DNA of 18,792 bases from Patescibacteria group bacterium. Lineage in GTDB: Bacteria; Patescibacteriota; Minisyncoccia; Phycocordibacterales; UBA2100. A model generated the notes under the pieces. The model had not been told where the DNA came from. It saw only the letters and a list, made by a program, of their open reading frames with translations, and searched no databases. Of this stretch, positions 1-5,759 are shown in pieces (the stretch's first letter is position 1; every line of letters starts with the position of its first letter). The translations under genes and the position numbers were made by a program. The DNA is taken from assembly GCA_024654485.1 (NCBI GenBank), contig JANLHO010000045.1, forward strand, positions 1 through 18,792, written 5' to 3'.

Positions 1-880
1 AGAGCACGCCCGAATTCCCGTTGAAGTCGAGGTAGGCTCGGAGTTTCGCCATAAGCATGCAGTTGTAAACAACAAGACGGCCATGCTTGCTATCTCTCAG
101 TCGGGCGAGACCATAGATACCTTGGAGGCGATGAGGGAGGGGAAGCGAAAAGGTGCCTTGACACTCGGCATCGTCAATGCCGTCGGCTCTACCATAGCAC
201 GCGAGACAGACGCCGGAGTTTACAACCACGCGGGGCCGGAAATAAGCGTCGCTTCCACGAAAGCATTCATCTCGCAACTCACCGCGCTCGCACTCCTCAC
301 CCTTTTCCTCGGACGCCAGCGTGAGATGACGGACGCCGAAGGCAAGCGCATAGTGCGTGCTCTAAAAGCATTGCCGGGGCAGCTGCGCGAGGTCCTCAAA
401 CAGCGCAAGACGGTAGAGCGTGTGGCGAAGAAATACGCGAACTATCGCGATTTCCTCTTTATCGGCCGCCGATACAATTTCCCGATTGCTTACGAGGGCG
501 CGATAAAACTCAAAGAGATTTCTTACATTCACGCTGAAGGTTTTGCAGCGGGTGAGATGAAGCACGGCCCCATAGCGATGATAGACGAGGATTTCCCGAC
601 GGTCGCTATTGTTCCGAAAGACGCGATGTACGAAAAGATGATATCCAGCATCCACGAGATACGTGCGCGCAAAGGTCCCGTCGTCGCTATAGCGAGCGAG
701 GGCGACAAGGAGATAGGGAAGCTCGTGAACGACGTCATTTACGTGCCGAAAACGATAGAGATGCTCTCGCCCATACTCAACGTCGTACCGCTTCAGCTCT
801 TCGCCTACTACATCGCGAAAGAAAAGGGTCTCAATGTAGACCGCCCGCGCAATCTAGCCAAGTCTGTCACCGTTGAGTAA
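1..880 (+). CDS. glmS: Glutamine-fructose-6-phosphate aminotransferase (isomerizing), C-terminal part
   Basis: Makes glucosamine-6-phosphate from fructose-6-phosphate and glutamine, the first committed step to UDP-GlcNAc and peptidoglycan. The frame is open from base 2, so the gene starts upstream of the window; the ATG at 83 is internal, because the residues before it (EHARIPVEVEVGSEFRHKHA) already match the family. Visible are about 292 residues covering most of the two SIS sugar-isomerase domains: SQSGET in the first, the VASTKAF segment, then LKEISYIHAE and KHGP in the second, and the conserved C-terminal tail LAKSVTVE that carries the catalytic lysine. The glutaminase domain is outside the window. 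It faces the HAD gene convergently across 75 bp of hairpin-rich DNA. Family identity is very secure. Confidence 0.97.
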   Translation, partial: EHARIPVEVEVGSEFRHKHAVVNNKTAMLAISQSGETIDTLEAMREGKRKGALTLGIVNAVGSTIARETDAGVYNHAGPEISVASTKAFISQLTALALLTLFLGRQREMTDAEGKRIVRALKALPGQLREVLKQRKTVERVAKKYANYRDFLFIGRRYNFPIAYEGAIKLKEISYIHAEGFAAGEMKHGPIAMIDEDFPTVAIVPKDAMYEKMISSIHEIRARKGPVVAIASEGDKEIGKLVNDVIYVPKTIEMLSPILNVVPLQLFAYYIAKEKGLNVDRPRNLAKSVTVE

Positions 881-899
881 ATCTCGACTTTTCCACTTG

Positions 900-915
900 G
901 CTCACGACCGTGAGC
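900..915 (+). terminator. Short hairpin after glmS
   Basis: Seven-base arms GCTCACG/CGTGAGC with a 2-base centre, 20 nt after the glmS stop, followed by AAAATGTGAGTTTTA. The downstream sequence is not a clean T-run, so this may be a weak terminator or part of the hairpin cluster that continues to base 998. Its core CACGACCGTG is the reverse complement of the core of the palindrome at 11124-11163. Confidence 0.4.
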
Positions 916-933
916 AAAATGTGAGTTTTACCC

Positions 934-969
934 AACCCGATACTTAGTCTACAGACTAAGTATCGGGTT
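934..969. repeat. Perfect 36-bp palindrome between convergent genes
   Basis: Two 17-base arms (AACCCGATACTTAGTCT and its exact reverse complement) separated by only AC. It spans the stop codon of the minus-strand HAD gene (TAG at 958-956), so that gene's last codons are encoded by one arm. Its position between two converging genes suggests a bidirectional terminator or transcript-end stabiliser. Neither side has a strong T-run. Confidence 0.8.
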
Positions 970-1630
970 GACGATCGTTGAAATGTTCAACGATCGTCAT
1001 TACATCATCCATCGTGTCCGCATAGGCATCGGCGCCGGTTTGTTTGTATCCTTCTATCAGATTTCCGCTGAAACCGATGACATATACGCCTGCGGCTTTC
1101 GCCGCCTTGATGCCCGTGTTGGAGTCTTCAATGATGAACGATTTGTCAGGATCGGCTCCAAGAGTCCGAAGTGCTTCTCTGTACCCATCTGGCGACGGTT
1201 TCGGGGCTATGTCGCTTCGTTCGCCTAGTGAAATGATACATTCTAGTTTGTCGACGAATGGCAAACGGGGAATCACCCTGTCAATCCAACTTTGTGGCGA
1301 AGATGTCACGAGACCGAGCTTGAAACCCCATTCGAGCAACTTTGTGACAAGGCGTTCCGTCCCTTCCGTAAGAGGAGCATCATCGTACACTTTCATTGCG
1401 GCGGCATTATATGCACTAGATAGTTCCTCAAAACTTACGGGTGCGCCGAAAGCCACGGCCTTTTCATACAAGCCGCGAACACCAACGCCTACGGCGCTAC
1501 CGATCTTTTCCCTAGTTGCGGCGTCGAAGAACTGCTCAGATAACTGTTTGTCATGCGACTCCCACCAACGCTCGCTGTCTACGAGGACTCCGTCCATGTC
1601 AAAAATAAACGCCCGATTTACCTCATTCAT
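956..1630 (-). CDS. HAD-superfamily hydrolase, beta-phosphoglucomutase/phosphatase-like (subfamily IA)
   Basis: 224 aa. Probable small-molecule phosphatase or phosphomutase in the cytoplasm; the substrate cannot be told from sequence. Motif I is FDMDGVLVDSE (nucleophile Asp11, acid/base Asp13), motif II is VTSSP, the motif III lysine is in PKPSPDGY, and motif IV is IEDSNTGIKAAKAAG, all in the usual order with a helical cap between motifs I and II. Length is normal for the PGMB-like group. The start ATG sits 6 nt after a TAGCAT box and has no Shine-Dalgarno sequence, so the transcript is probably leaderless. The last 14 or so codons fall in the two palindromes at 934-998. Specific names such as PgmB or Gph are not supported. 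Confidence 0.9.
   Translation of the reverse strand: MNEVNRAFIFDMDGVLVDSERWWESHDKQLSEQFFDAATREKIGSAVGVGVRGLYEKAVAFGAPVSFEELSSAYNAAAMKVYDDAPLTEGTERLVTKLLEWGFKLGLVTSSPQSWIDRVIPRLPFVDKLECIISLGERSDIAPKPSPDGYREALRTLGADPDKSFIIEDSNTGIKAAKAAGVYVIGFSGNLIEGYKQTGADAYADTMDDVMTIVEHFNDRQPDT
970..998. repeat. Second perfect inverted repeat, inside the HAD 3' end
   Basis: Arms of 13 bases (GACGATCGTTGAA and its reverse complement) around ATG. It lies directly against the 934-969 palindrome and wholly inside the coding end of the HAD gene. Two abutting perfect palindromes are unlikely to arise by chance from coding constraint alone. Confidence 0.75.
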
Positions 1631-1636
1631 CCGAGA

Positions 1637-1665
1637 ATGCTATCAGCTCTGTATGAACATAACAA
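1637..1665 (-). promoter_or_regulatory. Promoter of the HAD gene (leaderless type)
   Basis: On the minus strand TTGTTA, a 17-bp spacer, then TAGCAT preceded by TGA (extended -10). The -10 ends 6 nt before the ATG at 1630, which places the predicted transcription start at or next to the start codon. Confidence 0.65.
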
Positions 1666-1683
1666 TGGACGAATGACCCGCAT

Positions 1684-1716
1684 CCCAATACTTCACAAAA
1701 AATATGAAGTATTGGG
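1684..1716. repeat. Intergenic hairpin
   Basis: Arms of 12 bases (CCCAATACTTCA / TGAAGTATTGGG) with the A-rich loop CAAAAAATA. It lies in the 193-bp gap between two minus-strand genes, upstream of the HAD promoter. The arm resembles the 934-969 palindrome (CCCGATACTT versus CCCAATACTT), suggesting a related element. Terminator function is possible but there is no clear T-run. Confidence 0.6.
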
Positions 1717-1786
1717 TGCGCGGTAGCGGAGGATGAAGAAATATTAAGTGAGCCTACGCGACAGATTAAACAGCTCACAAACAAAT

Positions 1787-1814
1787 GGTGCCTGCCCGTA
1801 GTCGGGCAGGCACC
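1787..1814 (-). terminator. Strong GC hairpin, terminator of the 1824-2453 gene
   Basis: Twelve-base perfect arms GGTGCCTGCCCG / CGGGCAGGCACC around TAGT, 9 bp past the stop of the minus-strand gene. Read on the minus strand it is followed by ATTTGTTTGTG, a moderately T-rich tract, as expected for an intrinsic terminator. Confidence 0.75.
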
Positions 1815-1823
1815 GGGATGTGA

Positions 1824-2453
1824 TCACGCGGATCGGCGGGGCTGGAGTCGGTGGACCTCGCCCAGCAGATCGTCAAACTGTCGCATCGCTTGCAGCCTGC
1901 GGTGCGTACGCGCTATGTAGTTGCCGATCGCTTCTCGCAGACAGGCCAGGAGGCCGTACGTTATCTCCGGGGTCCCCATCCAGTCTTCAAGTTTCTTGCC
2001 TTGAAGTTGGAATACGCCGCTTTCTGTGGCGTACTCGACATCCTCACCATCCACGTGGCGGATAAGCGCGCGCCACTCCCACAGGTAGATATTGCCGGAA
2101 GCTGACAGCACAATCTCCTGTCGGTGTATATTTGCCAGCTTCCGATGCCTCTTCTTATGACGCTCACTTCTGGCGAGTACAGGGAAGCATCGGGTGCTCT
2201 CATCGAACCCCTCCGGGAAGGGATGCAGCGTGCTTTTGCACACCCTGTGCTTCTCAATGAGCCGAGCACCGTCCCGCAGCTCTCTGTCGTTGCGATACTC
2301 GCCGAATGTCACATGCCCGCCGAGATATTTCATGTACGGCGCGCATGCGCGCAAAACGGCCATACCCATCTGCGCGGTATTTTGTGAAGGATCAAGCTCT
2401 TCGGCCGCGTCAAGAACGCGGCGCAATTCATCAAGTCTGTTGGGCGTACCCAT
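1824..2453 (-). CDS. Hypothetical protein, 209 aa
   Basis: I do not recognise this family. It is charged and soluble, with no signal peptide or membrane segment. The N-terminal third looks helical (LDELRRVLDAAEELD), the middle is very basic (ERHKKRHRKLANIHRQ), followed by a possible beta segment (EIVLSASGNIYLWEW) and a helical C-terminus ending in QPRRSA. It is probably a real gene: it has its own -35/-10 promoter, a Shine-Dalgarno AAGGAG 8 nt before the ATG, and a terminator right after the stop. That Shine-Dalgarno start differs from most neighbours, which have none, so it may be of different origin or differently expressed. The many basic residues would fit nucleic-acid contact, but that is only a guess. 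Confidence 0.7.
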   Translation of the reverse strand: MGTPNRLDELRRVLDAAEELDPSQNTAQMGMAVLRACAPYMKYLGGHVTFGEYRNDRELRDGARLIEKHRVCKSTLHPFPEGFDESTRCFPVLARSERHKKRHRKLANIHRQEIVLSASGNIYLWEWRALIRHVDGEDVEYATESGVFQLQGKKLEDWMGTPEITYGLLACLREAIGNYIARTHRRLQAMRQFDDLLGEVHRLQPRRSA

Positions 2454-2503
2454 TGTCAGACTCCTTCTATCTTCCAGACCAGGCCAATTCCTCGTCCGAC
2501 GGC

Positions 2504-2532
2504 ACTATACGTTGGTTCTCACTCGTTCTCAA
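2504..2532 (-). promoter_or_regulatory. Promoter of the 209-aa hypothetical gene
   Basis: Minus strand TTGAGA, 17-bp spacer, TATAGT. It overlaps the 3' end of the small membrane protein gene. The predicted start near 2497 gives a leader of about 44 nt containing the AAGGAG ribosome-binding site. Confidence 0.65.
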
Positions 2533-2797
2533 CTTTTCGTTTTCGTGCATTGCGCTGCACCCACGCGCGTTTGAAGTACGGCATCGTCAGAGTGGATAGA
2601 GTGAAAGCAAGCGCGGGTACGATTGCGGATAGCCATGGGCGCTCTACATGAATGAACGCGAGGAATACGCCGATAGCGATATACGTGAACACGACGATGA
2701 GAAACTTGCGCGTCCAGCTCGTTTCCCAAGCCTTGTCCTGCTCCACAGTGATGTTGCGTTCCTCTATTTTCTGCACACGCTCCTCAAGTGAGTCCAT
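2519..2797 (-). CDS. Small membrane protein with N-terminal coiled coil
   Basis: 92 aa. Residues 1-25 (LEERVQKIEERN...) form a likely coiled coil, followed by the segment KAWETSWTRK, then two hydrophobic helices at about 31-50 and 57-76, and a strongly basic C-terminal tail (KRAWVQRNARKRK). I recall similar short proteins with a KAWETSWTRR-like segment from Parcubacteria genomes; no function is known to me. It would sit in the cytoplasmic membrane with both ends inside. The gene begins 12 bp after the metK stop, but an extended -10 box (TGATAGGAT) ends exactly 6 nt before its ATG, so it is probably also transcribed separately as a leaderless message. Confidence 0.8.
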   Translation of the reverse strand: MDSLEERVQKIEERNITVEQDKAWETSWTRKFLIVVFTYIAIGVFLAFIHVERPWLSAIVPALAFTLSTLTMPYFKRAWVQRNARKRKVENE

Positions 2798-2803
2798 CCG
2801 CGT

Positions 2804-2812
2804 ATCCTATCA
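2804..2812 (-). promoter_or_regulatory. Extended -10 box of the small membrane protein gene
   Basis: Minus strand TGA-TAGGAT, starting at the metK stop codon; 6 nt separate it from the ATG at 2797. No -35 is visible at 17 bp. The TGn extension and the fixed 6-nt spacing match other starts in this window. Confidence 0.5.
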
Positions 2813-3862
2813 AATTTTCACGATTTCTTCCCATGGTCTGCCTGCGACGCCGAAGTGGCCGTAGGCCGCCGTGTCTCGGTAGATGGGGCGGCGCAGGTCT
2901 AGGCGCTCAATGATAGCGCGCGGTCGGAAATCAAAATTTTTCGTGACGATATCGGTCAGATTCTTACCCTCATCACTGAAGGCTTCTATCATGACGGGCT
3001 CTACGCGGCCGATAGCATAGGCGACGGATACGAGACATTTCTTGCCGTACCCGCCGGCGACGAGACTCTTGGCCGCGAAGCGGCACATGTATGCCGCGGA
3101 GCGATCCACCTTGGTCGGGTCCTTGCCGGAGAAACACCCCCCGCCGTGTGGGACGAGGCCGCCGTACGTGTCCACCATTATCTTGCGGCCGGTAAGCCCC
3201 GCATCGGAGGCGAATCCACCGATGACGAATTTGCCGGTCGGATTGACGAGTATCTCAATATCTTCCACGGAGCCTAGGACCGGCGCGAAAAGATTTTCCA
3301 CGAGGTCCTTGCGTATCTGCTCTTGCGACACATCCTCCGCGTGCTGCGTGGAGGTAAGCGCCGTGATAACGCGACCCTTGTCTATCGTGACCTGCGTCTT
3401 GCCGTCGGGGCGTATCCAGTTCAGTGTTTTATTGCGACGAAGCTCTTCAAGGCGGCGCGCCAATTTATGAGAAAGCACGACGCCCAGCGGAAGCATCTCA
3501 TCCGTCTCGTCGGTCGCGTATCCGTACATTATTCCCTGATCACCCGCGCCCTCTTTATCCACCCCCATAGCGATGTCGGGGGATTGTTTGGCTATCCGCT
3601 CCAGTATGTCCAGGTCTTCTTCGTAGCCTATCTCTCGGTACACGTCCTCCGCTATTTTTTTGTAATCAACCTCGGCCGTCGTAGTAACCTCTCCGCCTAT
3701 CATGAGAGTCCCGTGCGAGCCGAATGTCTCCACGGCGACGCGGCTTTGCGCGTCCTGCGCGAAGCATGCATCAAGTATCGCGTCCGATATCTGGTCGCAT
3801 ACTTTGTCGGGGTGGCCGCTCGTGACGGACTCTGTCGTATAACGTTGTAGTAGATGGAACAT
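2810..3862 (-). CDS. metK: S-adenosylmethionine synthetase
   Basis: 350 aa. Makes S-adenosylmethionine from methionine and ATP in the cytoplasm. All hallmark motifs are present: the N-terminal ESVTSGHPDK with the catalytic His, GAGDQGIMYGYATDET in the middle, DTYGG...HGGGCFSGKDPTKVDRSAAY, and the C-terminal DTAAYGHFG...PWE. It is somewhat shorter than the roughly 380-400 residues usual in other bacteria, mainly through a shorter C-terminal end, but all three domains are intact. No Shine-Dalgarno sequence precedes the ATG. The 306-bp leader between yvcK and metK carries a probable SAM riboswitch with a terminator, so SAM is expected to repress the gene. Function is essentially certain. Confidence 0.97.
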   Translation of the reverse strand: MFHLLQRYTTESVTSGHPDKVCDQISDAILDACFAQDAQSRVAVETFGSHGTLMIGGEVTTTAEVDYKKIAEDVYREIGYEEDLDILERIAKQSPDIAMGVDKEGAGDQGIMYGYATDETDEMLPLGVVLSHKLARRLEELRRNKTLNWIRPDGKTQVTIDKGRVITALTSTQHAEDVSQEQIRKDLVENLFAPVLGSVEDIEILVNPTGKFVIGGFASDAGLTGRKIMVDTYGGLVPHGGGCFSGKDPTKVDRSAAYMCRFAAKSLVAGGYGKKCLVSVAYAIGRVEPVMIEAFSDEGKNLTDIVTKNFDFRPRAIIERLDLRRPIYRDTAAYGHFGVAGRPWEEIVKI

Positions 3863-3906
3863 GTTAGAGATTTTTAGCGAGCACTGCGAGCTTAGAAACT
3901 CTTACA

Positions 3907-3959
3907 CCCTGTTAAATCGCCGCTTCGCGGCGTCCCGCCTTTGGCGGGATTTAACGGGG
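3907..3959 (-). repeat. Branched (three-way) hairpin in the metK leader
   Basis: An outer 12-pair stem (GTTAAATC/GATTTAAC core, extended by C-G pairs and one wobble pair) encloses two adjacent hairpins: CGCCG-CTTCG-CGGCG and TCCCGCC-TTT-GGCGGGA (plus-strand reading). It sits between the riboswitch terminator and the metK start. The second hairpin belongs to the CCGCC-N3-GGCGG family also present in ddl and after groEL. It may stabilise the metK mRNA or be an inserted repeat. There is no other gene in the 3863-4168 gap. Confidence 0.7.
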
Positions 3960-4000
3960 TTAAGAATCTGTAATTCGCTTCGCTCATAATAGTTTCTAAT

Positions 4001-4023
4001 AAACAATCTCCCTTGGGGGAGAT
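4001..4023 (-). terminator. Riboswitch-controlled intrinsic terminator of the metK leader
   Basis: On the minus strand ATCTCCC-CCAA-GGGAGAT followed by TGTTTATTA. The 5' arm and its flank (TATCTCCCCC, plus 4015-4024) can instead pair at 9 of 10 positions with GGGGAAGATA (plus 4039-4048), which contains the 3' strands of the aptamer stems P4 and P1. The two structures exclude each other, as expected for a transcriptional OFF switch. Confidence 0.7.
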
Positions 4024-4037
4024 AGCGTTCTACGGAA

Positions 4038-4132
4038 GTATCTTCCCCTTTCGGGCCGGAGGAAGCACATTGCTCTGACGAGCACGCTGCTGGTGGTTCA
4101 TTGAGCCGGAACTCTCCCCACACTCTTGATAC
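4038..4132 (-). ncRNA. SAM riboswitch aptamer (SAM-I clan, divergent)
   Basis: Read on the minus strand, the leader shows the pattern of SAM-I aptamers in order: P1 5' strand and junction GTATCAAGAG; a GTGGGGAGAG segment in the place of GGTGGAGGGA; GGCTCAATGAACCACCAGCA, resembling the GGCCC-GATGAA-CCC-GGCA block; a P3 hairpin TGCTC-GTCA-GAGCA; GTGCTTCCTCC in the place of GGTGCTAAATCC; a P4 hairpin CCC-GAAA-GGG; and the closing GAAGATAC, whose GATAC pairs with GTATC to form a 5-bp P1. It lies directly upstream of metK and is followed by a terminator. Several normally invariant positions differ, so this is a variant. I aligned it from memory; no covariance search was run. Confidence 0.72.
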
Positions 4133-4140
4133 GATATTCA

Positions 4141-4146
4141 ATTGTA
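4141..4146 (-). promoter_or_regulatory. Possible -10 box of the metK riboswitch transcript
   Basis: TACAAT on the minus strand; a start about 7 nt further on would fall at 4133-4134, immediately before the first aptamer stem. No good -35 is seen at 16-18 bp, so this is tentative. Confidence 0.35.
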
Positions 4147-4168
4147 GCGATATGGTAACACGTCGTGC

Positions 4169-5179
4169 TCAGCGCGCAACCGGCTTCTTTTTCTTTTTCA
4201 CTCCGACGAGTTTTGCAATAGCGGCGGCAAGACGCGCTGGGTCGTGTCGCACGAGCGACGCCTCTTTGCTCGGCGTGCCGATTTTTTGGAATGTCGTTTC
4301 TCTTTCAGAAAGGAAGTTTGCCCCGACGAGCTCAGGACCCTCCGGGAGCGAGCTCCATGAGGTCGGCGAATCACCCTCACGTGCATAACGCTTCAGAAGT
4401 CTCGCGCTCGGCTTCCTGTTGTTGTAGACAACGGCATCTACCGCGCCGCCGAGAAATTTCTCAACCGCTGCCGTGTAATCGGCTACAGAGTAATTACGTG
4501 TGTGCTCCATCTTCGTCATGAGGTTGCATACGAACATCTTCTTCGCTTTGCTTTTACGGATGGCTTCTGGGATACCGCGTACCAGCAGATTGGTCACGAT
4601 TCCCGTATAAAAGCCGCCGGGCCCTATGACAATGCCATCCGCTTCGCGTATAGCCTGAAGTGCTTTCGGATTAGCGCGCGCGACTGGCTCAAGCCACAGA
4701 CGTTCAAGAGAGCCGTTCATTTTGGTCATTTGTATCTTTTCTTCGCTACGAATGATTCGCTTGCCGACTTTTGCCATTAGGTGCACTTTGTCGAGCGTTG
4801 AAGGGATGACGCGACCCTCAATGCGCAGGATGTCGCCGACGCGTTCCACCGCCCTCTCGAAACTACCGGTGGTTTTCTCAAGAGCCGAAAGTAAGAGATT
4901 ACCGAAGCGGTGATCTTTGAGGTTGCCGTTGTCAAAGCGATAATCCATCAACGTGCGCATTAGTTTGTCTGATGTCGAAAGGGCGACCAGACACCGGGCG
5001 ACATCGCCCGGCGGGAGCACACCGAGCTCATCCCTCAGCATACCGGTAGAGCCACCGCTATCGGTCATGGCAACGATGGCAGTCAGGTCCGCGTGGTACT
5101 TTTTGAGGCCTGACAGTACCGTGAACGTACCCGCCCCGGCTCCGATTACAACAACGCTTTTTCGTTTCTTTTTAGCCAT
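4169..5179 (-). CDS. yvcK: YvcK/CofD-like protein (gluconeogenesis factor family, UPF0052)
   Basis: 336 aa from the ATG at 5179. A longer reading from 5233 adds 18 residues that do not resemble the family, whereas MAKKKRKSVVVIGAGAGTF leads straight into the nucleotide-binding fold. Conserved blocks: GAGAGTFTVLSGLK, ADLTAIVAMTDSGGSTG, LRDELGVLPPGDVARCLVALS, and DGIVIGPGGFYTGIVTNLL followed by FVCNLMTK. In Firmicutes and mycobacteria, YvcK-type proteins bind UDP-sugars such as UDP-GlcNAc and tune cell-wall precursor synthesis including GlmS; they are related to the F420 enzyme CofD but are not thought to make F420. That role is carried over from the family. Transcription diverges from the 5254 gene. 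The C-terminus ends in a lysine run (KKKKKP). Confidence 0.9.
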   Translation of the reverse strand: MAKKKRKSVVVIGAGAGTFTVLSGLKKYHADLTAIVAMTDSGGSTGMLRDELGVLPPGDVARCLVALSTSDKLMRTLMDYRFDNGNLKDHRFGNLLLSALEKTTGSFERAVERVGDILRIEGRVIPSTLDKVHLMAKVGKRIIRSEEKIQMTKMNGSLERLWLEPVARANPKALQAIREADGIVIGPGGFYTGIVTNLLVRGIPEAIRKSKAKKMFVCNLMTKMEHTRNYSVADYTAAVEKFLGGAVDAVVYNNRKPSARLLKRYAREGDSPTSWSSLPEGPELVGANFLSERETTFQKIGTPSKEASLVRHDPARLAAAIAKLVGVKKKKKPVAR

Positions 5180-5238
5180 ACTATGCGTATCGGGCCATAC
5201 TATACAGAAAGTCGCCCCCCGTCCATGCACCATTTTCT

Positions 5239-5247
5239 TGCTATACT
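5239..5247 (+). promoter_or_regulatory. Extended -10 box of the Gmad2 gene (leaderless type)
   Basis: TGC-TATACT ends 6 nt before the ATG at 5254. No -35 match at 17 bp. The short GGGAT between box and ATG is too close to serve as a ribosome-binding site, so a leaderless transcript is the simplest reading. Confidence 0.6.
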
Positions 5248-5253
5248 TGGGAT

Positions 5254-5733
5254 ATGAGTACGCGCGTCTGGTGGCTCATCGTTTTCGTACTTTTCGTGGC
5301 GATAATAGCGCTGGCGCTTCTCCTTTTTTTCACGCCCGCGCCGGTGCAGGCGCCCGTGACCTCTCAGGATACCGCCGCGACAACCACGGGAGGATCCGCC
5401 GTACAGCCCCTTCACGAACTTGTCGTTGTCAGCTCTCCGCGGCAGGGAGCGACGGTCGGGCATTCTTTCTTGGTGGTGGGAGAGGCGCCGGGCAGCTGGT
5501 ACTTTGAGGCGAGCTTTCCCATCAAGGTGACGGATGAGAGCGGCAATACCATCGGCACGGCAGTCGCCCAAGCACAGAGTGATTGGATGACGACCGAGCT
5601 TGTGCCATTTAGCGCGGCGATAACGACCGATGAATCGTACACAGGGCCCGCCACCATCGCTCTTTTGCGCGATAATCCTTCCGGGTTGCCGGAAAATGAC
5701 GACTCGCTTGAGATAGACATCGTCATACAGTAG
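5254..5733 (+). CDS. Membrane-anchored Gmad2-domain protein
   Basis: 159 aa. Residues 5-28 form one hydrophobic helix (WWLIVFVLFVAIIALALLLF), followed by a Pro/Thr/Ala-rich linker to about residue 50 and then an extracytoplasmic domain. The domain pattern (LVVVSSPRQGATV, VVGEAPGSWYFEASFPIKVTD, then W and VPFSAAI) matches the immunoglobulin-like Gmad2 domain known from spore-germination and other surface proteins; here it is not connected with sporulation. It probably serves as a cell-surface binding or structural module, partner unknown. The start is fixed by the -10 box 6 nt upstream. It is followed after 26 bp by nth, which has its own -10. Confidence 0.8.
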   Translation: MSTRVWWLIVFVLFVAIIALALLLFFTPAPVQAPVTSQDTAATTTGGSAVQPLHELVVVSSPRQGATVGHSFLVVGEAPGSWYFEASFPIKVTDESGNTIGTAVAQAQSDWMTTELVPFSAAITTDESYTGPATIALLRDNPSGLPENDDSLEIDIVIQ

Positions 5734-5744
5734 GTAGGCGCCCG

Positions 5745-5753
5745 TGCTAGGAT
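5745..5753 (+). promoter_or_regulatory. Extended -10 box of nth (leaderless type)
   Basis: TGC-TAGGAT ends 6 nt before the nth ATG at 5760. No Shine-Dalgarno sequence and no clear -35. Same box and spacing as at 5239-5247 and 2804-2812. Confidence 0.55.
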
Positions 5754-5759
5754 GGCCGC

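Noticed and set aside
968..1676. Plus-strand open frames opposite the HAD gene
   Set aside because: The one starting at 968 mimics the HAD C-terminus only because the DNA there is palindromic; the HAD motifs fix the real strand.
3902..4141. 79-codon open frame on the minus strand in the metK leader
   Set aside because: It runs through the riboswitch aptamer, terminator and branched hairpin, has no start signals, and resembles no protein family.
5180..5233. Longer N-terminus for YvcK
   Set aside because: The 18 extra residues do not look like the family and would overlap the divergent promoter region.
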